Origin: Fictibacillus aquaticus
GTDB lineage: Bacteria > Bacillota > Bacilli > Bacillales > Fictibacillaceae
Length of the DNA stretch: 64,000 bases
Assembly (NCBI RefSeq): GCF_002245695.1
Contig: NZ_NOII01000011.1
Span: 62,001 to 126,000, forward strand
Reading direction: 5' to 3'
Position 1 is the first letter of the stretch. Every line of letters starts with the position of its first letter. This document shows, one piece after another, positions 7,407 through 14,261 of the stretch. Below the pieces are notes generated by a model, which ran no database searches, was not told the DNA's origin, and saw nothing but the letters and a program-made list of their open reading frames with translations. A program made the position numbers and the translations under genes.

Positions 7407-7798
7407 ACGTTCCTCCTCTCTGTCCACCCTGGAGGGCGAGCGATAAAATTCCGGATTTGCAATGCACGTGATTCCAGTCTCACGTTACCCGTATTGCCGA
7501 TATGAAAGACCGCCGAATTCGCAAAACCGACCGAAGTTATTTTGCCTACTGTTATGAACGGATGCTCGTTAAACGTTCTTTTCTTAACAGGTGAAGGAAA
7601 GTCTGCGATCGGGATCGTTACTTTAAACGCGTCGTAATCAACAAACTGAAGGTTATACGAACCAAACCGGGCATTCTGCCTCTGAAGCGCAATGGCATAA
7701 GACAGGCAATTTATCTCCCCGCTGTCACCTGCTTCAAATACTCCTGCGCTGTCAAAGACATCAACGACGACAGATTGAACGACAGACGTTCTTTTCAT
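7403..7798 (-). CDS. gerPE: spore germination protein GerPE
   Basis: A 131-aa protein beginning MKRTSVVQSVVVDVFDSAG, with AGVFEAGDSGEINCLSYAIALQ and the second FANSAVFHIGNTG signature of GerPE, the longest of the small GerP proteins. It is needed with the other GerP proteins for the coat to be permeable to germinants. The ATG at 7798 lies 7 nt after the gerPD stop with only a weak ribosome-binding site (GGGAAG), suggesting coupling to gerPD. The longer frame to 7870 would overlap gerPD. Confidence 0.85.
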   Translation of the reverse strand: MKRTSVVQSVVVDVFDSAGVFEAGDSGEINCLSYAIALQRQNARFGSYNLQFVDYDAFKVTIPIADFPSPVKKRTFNEHPFITVGKITSVGFANSAVFHIGNTGNVRLESRALQIRNFIARPPGWTERRNV

Positions 7799-7805
7799 AA
7801 CGCAG

Positions 7806-7988
7806 CTATTCTTCCCTAGTAAGCGGAACGAGATCTGGTCCGATAACAAGAGATTCAGGCGGAGTATCATAAATGCTTCCCATCCTGATTATGTCTGCGT
7901 CTCCAACAATAAAGAGAGAAGAAAGTGTCACTCTTCCTACGTCAATACTGCCGACATTCAGTTCAATGTTGGTTACCTGAAAATTCAT
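7806..7988 (-). CDS. gerPD: spore germination protein GerPD
   Basis: A 60-aa protein beginning MNFQVTNIELNVGSIDVG, followed by LFIVGDADIIRMGSIYDTPPES and ending in VPLTREE, as in GerPD. The ATG at 7988 lies inside the end of gerPC (26-nt overlap). Its ribosome-binding site (GGGGGAGGC) is provided by the Gly-rich gerPC codons, so translation is tightly coupled. Confidence 0.85.
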   Translation of the reverse strand: MNFQVTNIELNVGSIDVGRVTLSSLFIVGDADIIRMGSIYDTPPESLVIGPDLVPLTREE

Positions 7989-8598
7989 TGCCTCCCCCAC
8001 CGCCTTCCACGATGCTCTTTTTCAAATGTTCCATGAACGCTGTGATGGATTTCATAACATCTTCTTTCGTTTTCTGCACGATCATCTGCTTGCCTTCCTC
8101 ATCCTGCGGGTTATATTTGCTGCGATAATGTTCGAGCCGTTCTGGGATTTGACGCTGGATATCTTCTACCATAAACAGCCTGTATGAGTCTTCAAGCGGG
8201 AATTGCATCTCTGCTTCAAGCTTTTTAACTTCAACGATGATTTCTTCTTTGAAAAAGTCTTCTAAGCCGCCTCTTACATCACTGAAAAACGGATCAGATG
8301 TCATCCATTCCGTACTTCCGGTAGAAATCGTGTTTTTTCCGGCTGTAAACTGTTCAACTAGCTCCTTTGAATCATCAGAAGAAGGAGTGATTCCTATATT
8401 AAGCGTGCCATCCAGCCGTTCAATTTTAAGCTGATCAAATTTATATTCAATATTTTGCGGCGGTTTGGACTTTAATTCTTCCACTTGTTTCGTCAGCTCT
8501 TTCACCTGCTCTTCTAGAACCAGCAGCCTTTCTTTTTGAGTGCTGACCAATTCCTGAATCTGCTGCATATAACTGTATACATTAAACTGATCGTTCAT
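7963..8598 (-). CDS. gerPC: spore germination protein GerPC
   Basis: A 211-aa protein with an N-terminal coiled coil (residues about 10-45, heptads around RLLVLEEQVKELTKQVEEL), a central LNIGITP segment, and a charged helical C-terminal half ending in a Gly run. This is the GerPC architecture; GerPC is the only larger protein of the operon and may serve as scaffold in the inner coat. The ATG at 8598 is preferred over the in-frame GTG at 8604, with AGGGGTG upstream. Confidence 0.9.
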   Translation of the reverse strand: MNDQFNVYSYMQQIQELVSTQKERLLVLEEQVKELTKQVEELKSKPPQNIEYKFDQLKIERLDGTLNIGITPSSDDSKELVEQFTAGKNTISTGSTEWMTSDPFFSDVRGGLEDFFKEEIIVEVKKLEAEMQFPLEDSYRLFMVEDIQRQIPERLEHYRSKYNPQDEEGKQMIVQKTKEDVMKSITAFMEHLKKSIVEGGGGGNEFSGNQH

Positions 8599-8644
8599 AA
8601 ACACACCCCTCTGTCTGAAATATATGCCTGATTTGAGGGGATTA

Positions 8645-8866
8645 TTAATTATTCGCTACGACGTTTTGATCGTTGTTATCTGCATCATACGTGTAGGTCA
8701 TACTATAGCCGTTCTGAACATTAATGTGATCGCCCGTGTTAAAGGAACCTGCTCCAGCATACGTTTTGGCATAGCTTACTGGACACATGGACTGTACGTC
8801 CCCAACATTCAAAACCGAACTGTTGCCAATAGATGTGATAGAAATTGATCCAACAATGGCCGGCAT
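8645..8866 (-). CDS. gerPA: spore germination protein GerPA
   Basis: A 73-aa protein beginning MPAIVGSISITSIGNSS, with VLNVGDV, VSYAKTYAGAGSFNTGD and a C-terminal DADNNDQNVVANN. The SYxxxxAGAGSFNxGD pattern marks GerPA rather than GerPF. The start at 8866 is chosen from homology and a GGGTGA ahead of it; ATGs at 8872 and 8887 are in frame too. It is the first gene of the minus-strand gerP operon, with a candidate SigK promoter about 30 nt upstream. A gap of 46 nt separates it from gerPC, where gerPB would normally be. Confidence 0.85.
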   Translation of the reverse strand: MPAIVGSISITSIGNSSVLNVGDVQSMCPVSYAKTYAGAGSFNTGDHINVQNGYSMTYTYDADNNDQNVVANN

Positions 8867-8898
8867 GGGCATCACCCGCTTCTTCATATTTCTGTCAT

Positions 8899-8926
8899 CA
8901 TGCTATGCAAAGAGCCCAAGAAATGT
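8899..8926 (-). promoter_or_regulatory. candidate SigK promoter of gerPA
   Basis: The minus strand carries AC, then 17 nt, then CATAGCATG, close to the SigK consensus (AC, N16-17, CATAnnnTA), with transcription expected about 25 nt before gerPA. SigK control of gerP is known from B. subtilis; the match here is by eye. Confidence 0.3.
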
Positions 8927-8978
8927 TCTTTTACTATTTTTCGTAAATAATATGCCTCTTCAAGAAAGCTATGAAGGG

Positions 8979-9106
8979 GTTGATCTCCGTTTCACGCGCA
9001 CGCTTTCCGCGGGGCGTCCGGTGAGCCCCTTTGCCGCTACGCGACCTAAAGGGTCTCACCTGACCGCTCGTCCCGCTGGAGTCGGCGCCTTACACTCCAA
9101 TCAACT
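8979..9106 (+). repeat. 130-bp dispersed repeat, copy A
   Basis: A GC-rich block bounded by GTTGATC on the left and ATCAAC on the right. It contains CGCACGCTTTCCGCGGGG, GAGCCCCTTTGCCGCTACG, AAAGGGTCTCACC, TCCCGCTGGAGTCGGCG and CTTACACTCCAATC. The same order recurs inverted at 32969-33098 and, expanded, at 39954-40266. It has no coding potential. It sits between the two divergent gerP transcripts and fills much of the 8867-9318 gap, which otherwise holds only the two candidate SigK promoters. Confidence 0.85.
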
Positions 9107-9263
9107 TTATCAAGGATGAATTCAAGATGATTGAGCAAATAACATGAATGGACCAACCGATGCAATTGAAACTAAAATTGGAACATTTCTCATGGAATAT
9201 GCAATGAAGCTCACACTTCATTGAAAACTCCGCCTTTCATTTAGAAAAAGGCTTAAATAAGTA

Positions 9264-9291
9264 ACACATGGGCGCGTCCGTGAATATCGTG
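9264..9291 (+). promoter_or_regulatory. candidate SigK promoter of gerPF
   Basis: AC, 17 nt, then AATATCGTG: the same spacing as the candidate before gerPA, with one more mismatch in the -10 box. It lies about 30 nt before the gerPF start. Weak on its own; the parallel with gerPA supports it. Confidence 0.25.
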
Positions 9292-9318
9292 TAAAAAAGG
9301 CTGGAGAGGAGCGGATAT

Positions 9319-9537
9319 ATGCCATCACTCATCGTTGCCCCCATTAATATAAATGCAGCAAATGGACAGGTGAATTTCGGCGACAGCTTCATTATTAATC
9401 CGAAAAGCACAAGTAAATCGTACAATGGAGCTGGCGGAGCCAATACGGGGAATTTTGTACAGACGGTCACTGTCATCAGCGGAACAAACACGATTGACAC
9501 AGATGCTCTTGATTCCAATGTCGCTGCTAACGCGTAA
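9319..9537 (+). CDS. gerPF: spore germination protein GerPF
   Basis: A 72-aa protein beginning MPSLIVAPININAANGQVNF, with GDSFIINPKSTSKSYNGAGG, NTGNF and a C-terminal TNTIDTDALDSNVAANA, as in GerPF. GAGGAGC precedes the ATG. In B. subtilis gerPF closes the gerPABCDEF operon; here it is on the opposite strand, separated from gerPA by a dispersed repeat, and is followed 27 nt downstream by a second Hsp20-type gene. Confidence 0.85.
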   Translation: MPSLIVAPININAANGQVNFGDSFIINPKSTSKSYNGAGGANTGNFVQTVTVISGTNTIDTDALDSNVAANA

Positions 9538-9564
9538 ATACTTTATTTTCAGGAGGTAGATTGA

Positions 9565-10002
9565 ATGCTCTCTTTTAATGACCGCTCTCTGTCGAGCTGG
9601 CTGAAGTCTTTCGAAGACCTCGTTGATAAAGGGTTCGTCCAATACAAGCAGATCATGGAGAACCTGTCGTTTTTAGTAGAAACAGATGAAACGCCTGACA
9701 AATACATCATTAATGCCCATCTGCATGATTACAGTATGAAAGATATTCAGCTTGAAGTCTTTGATCAAGCAGTAAGGATTGTAGCACAGCGGAACGAGAG
9801 CACCCAAATTGAAAACTCTCTGAATAAAGCGAGGCAATTTAACGGCCAGGTAAAAAGAATTGAACGGGTCATACCGCTTCCGTTCCGGATTCGGCAGGAA
9901 GATTTGCGTGCAACGTTTGGTGACGGAGTATTGAAGATCTCTATTCCGAAAAAAGCACTGCCGAATTACATCGATATTGAAACTGAAGAGGAAAAATCAT
10001 AA
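9565..10002 (+). CDS. Hsp20/alpha-crystallin family protein
   Basis: A 145-aa protein with an alpha-crystallin domain (about residues 35-138). The strands VETDETPDKYIINAHLHDYS, QLEVFDQAVRIVAQ, RVIPLPFRIRQEDLRATFGD and GVLKISIPK match the conserved pattern, including the GVLxIxIPK near the C-terminus. It follows gerPF by 27 nt with AGGAGG before the ATG, and a terminator ends the pair. As with the Hsp20 gene after gerPB, the setting points to a spore-coat role rather than a heat-shock one; this is inference. Confidence 0.8.
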   Translation: MLSFNDRSLSSWLKSFEDLVDKGFVQYKQIMENLSFLVETDETPDKYIINAHLHDYSMKDIQLEVFDQAVRIVAQRNESTQIENSLNKARQFNGQVKRIERVIPLPFRIRQEDLRATFGDGVLKISIPKKALPNYIDIETEEEKS

Positions 10003-10030
10003 ACCTTCATCCATGGATGGAGGTTTTTTT
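10001..10030 (+). terminator. terminator of gerPF-hsp20
   Basis: Hairpin ACCTTCATCC / GGATGGAGGT followed by T7. Confidence 0.85.
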
Positions 10031-10062
10031 CATGATATACTTGATAGAAAAAGAGGTGCTGT

Positions 10063-10401
10063 ATGAACAATAAAGTAGTACTCGTAACATCAGACACGTT
10101 CGGCAAAGGTGAACAAGAACTCGGGGAAACTGTTATGGAAACCTTCTTCACTGTATTAAAACAGCAGCCTGAACTCCCTGCAGCCGTCTTTTTTATGAAC
10201 AAAGGTGTATACTGTCTTACGAATCAGTCGCTTACCTCTCTCCATGCGAAAGAGCTTCAGGAAAAAGGGGTTAAGGTGTACGCGTGCAAAACATGCGTCG
10301 ATCACTATGGCGTCGAAAATGATCTGACCGCAGGCGAGATATCAAGCATGGCACACTTTGTTGAACTGGCGGCCAAACATGAAGTAATGACAATAAGCTG
10401 A
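10063..10401 (+). CDS. YedF-like DsrE-domain protein (selenium-metabolism family)
   Basis: A 112-aa DsrE/DsrF-fold protein that closely follows the C-terminal domain of the family named selenium metabolism protein YedF. It has TSDTFGKGEQELGETVMETF, AAVFFMNKGVYCL, LQEKGVKVYACKTCVDHYGV and AGEISSMAHFVEL. The CxxC in ACKTCVDHYG is the conserved Cys motif of the family. Full YedF proteins also carry an N-terminal TusA/SirA domain, which is absent here, so this is the DsrE half alone. In many bacteria the family co-occurs with selenium genes such as selD; its activity is unproven. It matters here because a candidate selenocysteine peroxiredoxin lies 8 kb away. AAGAGGTG precedes the ATG. Monocistronic. 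Confidence 0.75.
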   Translation: MNNKVVLVTSDTFGKGEQELGETVMETFFTVLKQQPELPAAVFFMNKGVYCLTNQSLTSLHAKELQEKGVKVYACKTCVDHYGVENDLTAGEISSMAHFVELAAKHEVMTIS

Positions 10402-10405
10402 TAAT

Positions 10406-10455
10406 GAAAAGAGGATCACGCCAGAGTAATTATCTGGCGTGATCCTCTTTTTTGT
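10406..10455. terminator. bidirectional terminator
   Basis: Long hairpin AAAGAGGATCACGCCAGA / TCTGGCGTGATCCTCTTT, T-run on both strands, between convergent genes. Confidence 0.9.
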
Positions 10456-10467
10456 GAAGTCGTTCGG

Positions 10468-10875
10468 TTATGATTTAGAAATCTCAGTAAGCGCATCTCC
10501 CGCTTTGTTGTTATCAATATCTTTTACAGCTAAGTCACCTAAGGAAACGATGCCAGCAACTCTACCATTTTCCATGATAGGAAGACGGCGAACTTGATGT
10601 TCTGACATAAGTCTCTTCGCATCCTCGACTGTCATGTCAATTTCTCCTGTAACGGGGTTTCTCGTCATTACATCACTTGCTGTACAGTTGATTGTACCAT
10701 CTGCTACGCTTTGAATGACAATATCACGGTCTGAAACGATACCAACTAATTCACCATTTTCTACGACAGGTATTGATCCAACTTCCATGGTTCTCATTAG
10801 ACTCGCTACTTCCTGAATAGGAGTTGATGGCTCGCAAGTTTCAATGCTTCCTGTCATTAACTTTTTTAATTTCAC
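10468..10875 (-). CDS. CBS-domain pair protein (YhcV-like)
   Basis: A 135-aa protein made of two CBS domains in tandem. The first covers about 1-60 (GSIPVVENGELVGIVSDRDI) and the second about 68-128 (VRRLPIMENGRVAGIVSLGD). Such pairs bind adenine nucleotides or similar ligands and act as sensors; B. subtilis YhcV is a stand-alone example. No catalytic domain is attached. The start is GTG at 10875, with AAAGGAGGCGG 5-6 nt before it; the overlapping ATG is out of frame. The gene is monocistronic, with its terminator shared with the convergent gene. The ligand and partner are unknown. Confidence 0.85.
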   Translation of the reverse strand: MKLKKLMTGSIETCEPSTPIQEVASLMRTMEVGSIPVVENGELVGIVSDRDIVIQSVADGTINCTASDVMTRNPVTGEIDMTVEDAKRLMSEHQVRRLPIMENGRVAGIVSLGDLAVKDIDNNKAGDALTEISKS

Positions 10876-10954
10876 ATTACCGCCTCCTTTAGAGTTTTAC
10901 GGTAATGGTGTTCCTTTTCTGTGTTATCCATAAACATTCACCAGCATATCGCTG

Positions 10955-11755
10955 TCAATTTCGCTTTTTGTTCAGCCAGTTTTCAGTAAAATCCACTAGT
11001 TCTCTTTGGCTCATAAGATGAGAGTCCGCCGAACCAATTTTCCCTCTTAACACCTTGTGCTCTTGTTCAAATGCAGCTCCAATTTCCGGGAACAGCTCTT
11101 CCTGATAAACTCCACGTATGTATGTTTTCCAAACTCTAACCCCATTTTCCATAACTGGACTTCCTGAACTCTCTGTTTCTAAGCCAAGTGCACGGTGCTC
11201 CGCCAAATGCATGGATGTGTTGCTGTCATAACCTGCACCCAGCAGAAGAACAGATCCGTTCAATGCATAAATTTTAGCAAGCGGCGATTCTTCCCCTAAT
11301 CCGTTGTCATAAGGATGCTCGTTTACAATATAGTCTCTATTTTTTCCCCATGCAGCAAATGAAAGAGTCGGATGACCGCTCCGTTTCACATCTGGATAGC
11401 TGCGGAACATATCCACAATCTTTCCCATAAACCATGTAGGCGTAGTTCGTGGATCGTAAGCCGGCATCTCATTCTTGATGGTCTCCCACCAGCTTTCAGG
11501 CACAGGAGGGTTCTGCCAATGTGACGGATCTGATAAATCCCCGCTCTGTGCCGGCATAACAATGGTACCCTCTTCTGTAACAGCCTCCATTAACGCTTCC
11601 ACAACAGCTGCTGCTCCCCCGACCGTCCATCCTATTGACTTCAAACTGGAGTGCACGATAATGGTCATTCCCTTTTTCACACCGAGTTCTTTTAAATCCT
11701 GCAAAATCGATGTCTTTGTCCGTGGGAAGTCTGTTGATTGAATTAAACTTGTCAT
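10955..11755 (-). CDS. aminoglycoside 3-N-acetyltransferase family protein (YokD-like)
   Basis: A 266-aa member of the AAC(3)/YokD antibiotic acetyltransferase family. Conserved segments are VHSSLKSIGWTVGGAAAVV (about 34-52), the TIVMPAQSGDLSDPSHW region, RSGHPTLSFAAWG and LLLGAGYDSNTSMHLAEHRA. Classic members transfer acetyl from acetyl-CoA to the 3-amino group of aminoglycosides. Chromosomal Bacillus relatives (YokD, BA2930) have this fold, but resistance in the host should not be assumed. It stands alone on its strand with no mobile element nearby, so it looks like a resident gene. Confidence 0.85.
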   Translation of the reverse strand: MTSLIQSTDFPRTKTSILQDLKELGVKKGMTIIVHSSLKSIGWTVGGAAAVVEALMEAVTEEGTIVMPAQSGDLSDPSHWQNPPVPESWWETIKNEMPAYDPRTTPTWFMGKIVDMFRSYPDVKRSGHPTLSFAAWGKNRDYIVNEHPYDNGLGEESPLAKIYALNGSVLLLGAGYDSNTSMHLAEHRALGLETESSGSPVMENGVRVWKTYIRGVYQEELFPEIGAAFEQEHKVLRGKIGSADSHLMSQRELVDFTENWLNKKRN

Positions 11756-11823
11756 GCGTATCCAAGCCCCCTTATCGCTATTATTATACTAGATAAGAGA
11801 GATTCCACTTCCATTATTTGAAA

Positions 11824-11856
11824 AGAAAAAGCCCCTCGATATGAGGAGCTTTTTAC
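11824..11856 (-). terminator. terminator of the nhaC-like gene
   Basis: AAAGCTCCTC / GAGGGGCTTTTT hairpin on the minus strand directly after the stop at 11858. Confidence 0.85.
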
Positions 11857-11857
11857 A

Positions 11858-13255
11858 TTAAGCAGCAGTTTGTTTAGATTTCTCTGCATTTCTTTTCATT
11901 CCCAAGCCGATTCCGCTAAAGCCAAAGAATAGCGCAAACAGCGGTGAAAGCCAAAGCATGAATGCAAATGGCAAGTAATCCAGCACAGGAACATTTAGAG
12001 TTGCAGCAATAAATGCACCGCTCACACTCCAAGGCACGAGTGGATTAACAAGTGTGCCTGCGTCCTCAAGGGTACGGGATAGATTCTTTAAAGGCACTCC
12101 TGCTTTTTCGTATTGCGGCTTGAATGCTTGACCTGGCAGCATGATTGAAAGGTACATCTCTCCTGCCAGAAGGTTTATCCCTACAGAAGATGCGACTGTC
12201 GCTGCAATTAAGTTTCCTGCTTTATGAAGCTTATCTTGAATGGCACTTAGCAAAAGTTCAAAAATGCCAAGCACTTGAATCAGACCGCCAAGTGAAAGTG
12301 CGATCATAATGAGTGAGATCGACCACATCATCGGAATCAGACCGCCTTTGTTGACAATGCTGTCTACCGCACTGTTTCCAGTCTGCATTTGCAGGCCGTT
12401 TTGCATGACGGACGCGACTTTAGCAAGCGTAAGGTCAGGTACGAGAACAAATGCTGTAATGATTGATAATGCGACACCCGCCAGCAAAGTAGGTACGATC
12501 GGAAGACGGCGGAATGCCAATACCATGACCGCGATTGGCGAAAGCAGCGTTAACGGATGTACAGGAAAATTACTGCTCAGGGTTTGGCGAATCTTTTCGA
12601 GCTCTGCTGCGTTTCCTGCCGCGTTCTCATGGCCGATAAAAAAGAAAATGACTGCTGTAATGGCCAATGACGGGACAGTTGTCCACAGCATGTGCCGGAT
12701 ATGCGTAAACATGTTTACCCCTGCAATACCTGGTGAAAGATTCGTTGAATCGGATAATGGAGACATTTTATCCCCAAAGAAAGCTCCGCATACGATTGCT
12801 CCGGCTGCGATACCAGGGTGAACGTCCATTACCTGCCCGATTCCCATCAGCGCCACGCCGACTGTTCCAATCGTCGTAAACGAGCTTCCAGTAAAGGTTG
12901 ATACTAAAATTGTAATAAATAGAGCACTTAAAGCGAACCATTCAGGCTGAATATAATCCATTCCATAATACAGCAAGGTTGGGACAGTGCCGCTCATCAT
13001 CCAGCTGGCAATAACAAAACCGATAACCAGCAGAATCAGTACAGGCTGCAGTCCGCTCGTGATGCCTTGAATGAGCCCTTTCTCAATCGTTTTCCAGTCA
13101 GCGCCACAGATAATGCCATATGCTCCGAGCACGATAACACAAACCATAAGCGGCACATGTGGCTCAACCTTTAATAACACAAGGCTTGAAAACATGATGC
13201 CAAATAATAAAAACAACACGGCAATCAACCCAGGTGCTGAAATCTTGCTGTTCAT
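11858..13255 (-). CDS. NhaC-family Na+/H+ antiporter
   Basis: A 465-aa membrane protein with about 11-12 hydrophobic segments and the NhaC core: TFTGSSFTTIGTVGVALMGI and CGAFFGDKMSPLSDSTNLSP, the latter being the family signature. Family members exchange cytoplasmic Na+ for H+, and some (B. subtilis MleN) couple this to malate/lactate exchange, so the true substrates are uncertain. The ATG has GGAGAG upstream. It is followed by a terminator and probably transcribed alone. The region before it holds a palindromic repeat and the treR terminator. Confidence 0.88.
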   Translation of the reverse strand: MNSKISAPGLIAVLFLLFGIMFSSLVLLKVEPHVPLMVCVIVLGAYGIICGADWKTIEKGLIQGITSGLQPVLILLVIGFVIASWMMSGTVPTLLYYGMDYIQPEWFALSALFITILVSTFTGSSFTTIGTVGVALMGIGQVMDVHPGIAAGAIVCGAFFGDKMSPLSDSTNLSPGIAGVNMFTHIRHMLWTTVPSLAITAVIFFFIGHENAAGNAAELEKIRQTLSSNFPVHPLTLLSPIAVMVLAFRRLPIVPTLLAGVALSIITAFVLVPDLTLAKVASVMQNGLQMQTGNSAVDSIVNKGGLIPMMWSISLIMIALSLGGLIQVLGIFELLLSAIQDKLHKAGNLIAATVASSVGINLLAGEMYLSIMLPGQAFKPQYEKAGVPLKNLSRTLEDAGTLVNPLVPWSVSGAFIAATLNVPVLDYLPFAFMLWLSPLFALFFGFSGIGLGMKRNAEKSKQTAA

Positions 13256-13412
13256 AAAAATCTCTCCTTCTTCTTGCTGTTAAATGGAATAGGCACATTC
13301 GCCCACTTACTTAAACGCTTTTATGCGTTGAAGCGAGTTGGTACAGTTACCTATAATAACTAAGAAGGCTGATTCTGTCAACATCATAGGTCTTAAGGGT
13401 TAGCTTGTTTGT

Positions 13413-13448
13413 GGGGTACGGTACCATTGGTCAATGGTACCGTACCCC
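13413..13448. repeat. Palindromic GGTAC element, copy 4 (longest)
   Basis: A 36-bp near-perfect palindrome with 17-bp arms, GGGGTACGGTACCATTG and CAATGGTACCGTACCCC, around two bases. It lies in the 262-bp gap between the nhaC-like gene start and the treR terminator. Confidence 0.9.
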
Positions 13449-13460
13449 GCGAATCCATCA

Positions 13461-13496
13461 AGAAAGCCCCAGCAGAGATAATAGCTGCTAGGGCCG
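13461..13496 (-). terminator. terminator of the tre operon
   Basis: GCCCTAGCAG / CTGCTGGGGC hairpin (one mismatch) followed by TTTCTT on the minus strand, about 20 nt after the treR stop. Confidence 0.8.
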
Positions 13497-13517
13497 TGTT
13501 GGAAGTTCTATTTTGTT

Positions 13518-14234
13518 TCAGCTTCTTCGCCGCGCAAAGTCGACAAACCTGAATTTATCCAGTCTGTGCCTGGATTCAGTGTATTGAAAGAGGCTGGCGT
13601 CTTCAAGATATACCGTGTTCTTAACTACAACAATATGAGTGAATCCATCTAGGTCAAGAACGGATTTATCTTCTTCTGTGGCCTCTTCAACGACAATTTC
13701 TTTTTTAGCAAATGATATCGGAAGTCCAAGATCATTTTCCAAGTATTCATAAATAGAACCTTCGCATATTTCCTTTGTCAGTGATGGGACGAAAGAACGC
13801 ATAAAGAAGTCCTTGTCTAGAATCACTTTTTCGCCCTCAATCTCCCTTACTCGTAAAACTTTCCATACTTCATCGCTGCATTTTGCATGAAGGCTTTGCT
13901 GAAGCCGTTCATCTGGTTTGACGACCTGTATTTCATGTACGATCGTTCTCGTTTCTTTGCCCATGCTTTTCGCAAGCTCCTGAAAGCTTACGAGTCCTGA
14001 TACAGGAAAACTTAACTTGCTTACATCCAGAACAACAGAGCCTTTTCCTCTGATTTTCTGAATATATCCGTTTTCCGCAAGCATCTGCAATGCTTTGCGA
14101 ATGGTCTCTCTTGATGTTTCGTGTTTTTGCGCAAGTTCATTTTCTGAAGGAAGCTTGGACAAAGGAGCTATTTCTCCTGTATTAATCATATCTGCCCATT
14201 CATGGTAAACCGCAATAAACTTGTTTGTTTTCAT
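13518..14234 (-). CDS. treR: trehalose operon repressor TreR
   Basis: A 238-aa GntR-family regulator of the HutC/UTRA type. The winged helix is at about 1-70, with LPSENELAQKHETSRETIRKA as the recognition region, and the UTRA effector domain at about 90-230 (VLRVREIEGEKVILDKDFF and later). TreR binds operators at the tre promoter and is released by trehalose-6-phosphate. It is the last gene of treP-treA-treR, 27 nt after treA, and two matching operators lie before treP, so the operon is autoregulated. GCAGGTGATATC precedes the ATG. Confidence 0.95.
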   Translation of the reverse strand: MKTNKFIAVYHEWADMINTGEIAPLSKLPSENELAQKHETSRETIRKALQMLAENGYIQKIRGKGSVVLDVSKLSFPVSGLVSFQELAKSMGKETRTIVHEIQVVKPDERLQQSLHAKCSDEVWKVLRVREIEGEKVILDKDFFMRSFVPSLTKEICEGSIYEYLENDLGLPISFAKKEIVVEEATEEDKSVLDLDGFTHIVVVKNTVYLEDASLFQYTESRHRLDKFRFVDFARRRS

Positions 14235-14261
14235 ATGATATCACCTGCTAAAATTGTAGCA

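Noticed and set aside
10955-11755. Acquired aminoglycoside resistance gene
   Set aside because: The AAC(3)-like fold is clear, but there is no mobile element or odd composition; chromosomal YokD-type genes are normal in Bacillus.
12309-12821. A 170-aa plus-strand gene opposite the NhaC antiporter
   Set aside because: Antisense to a well-conserved transporter gene, no homology pattern and no ribosome-binding site.
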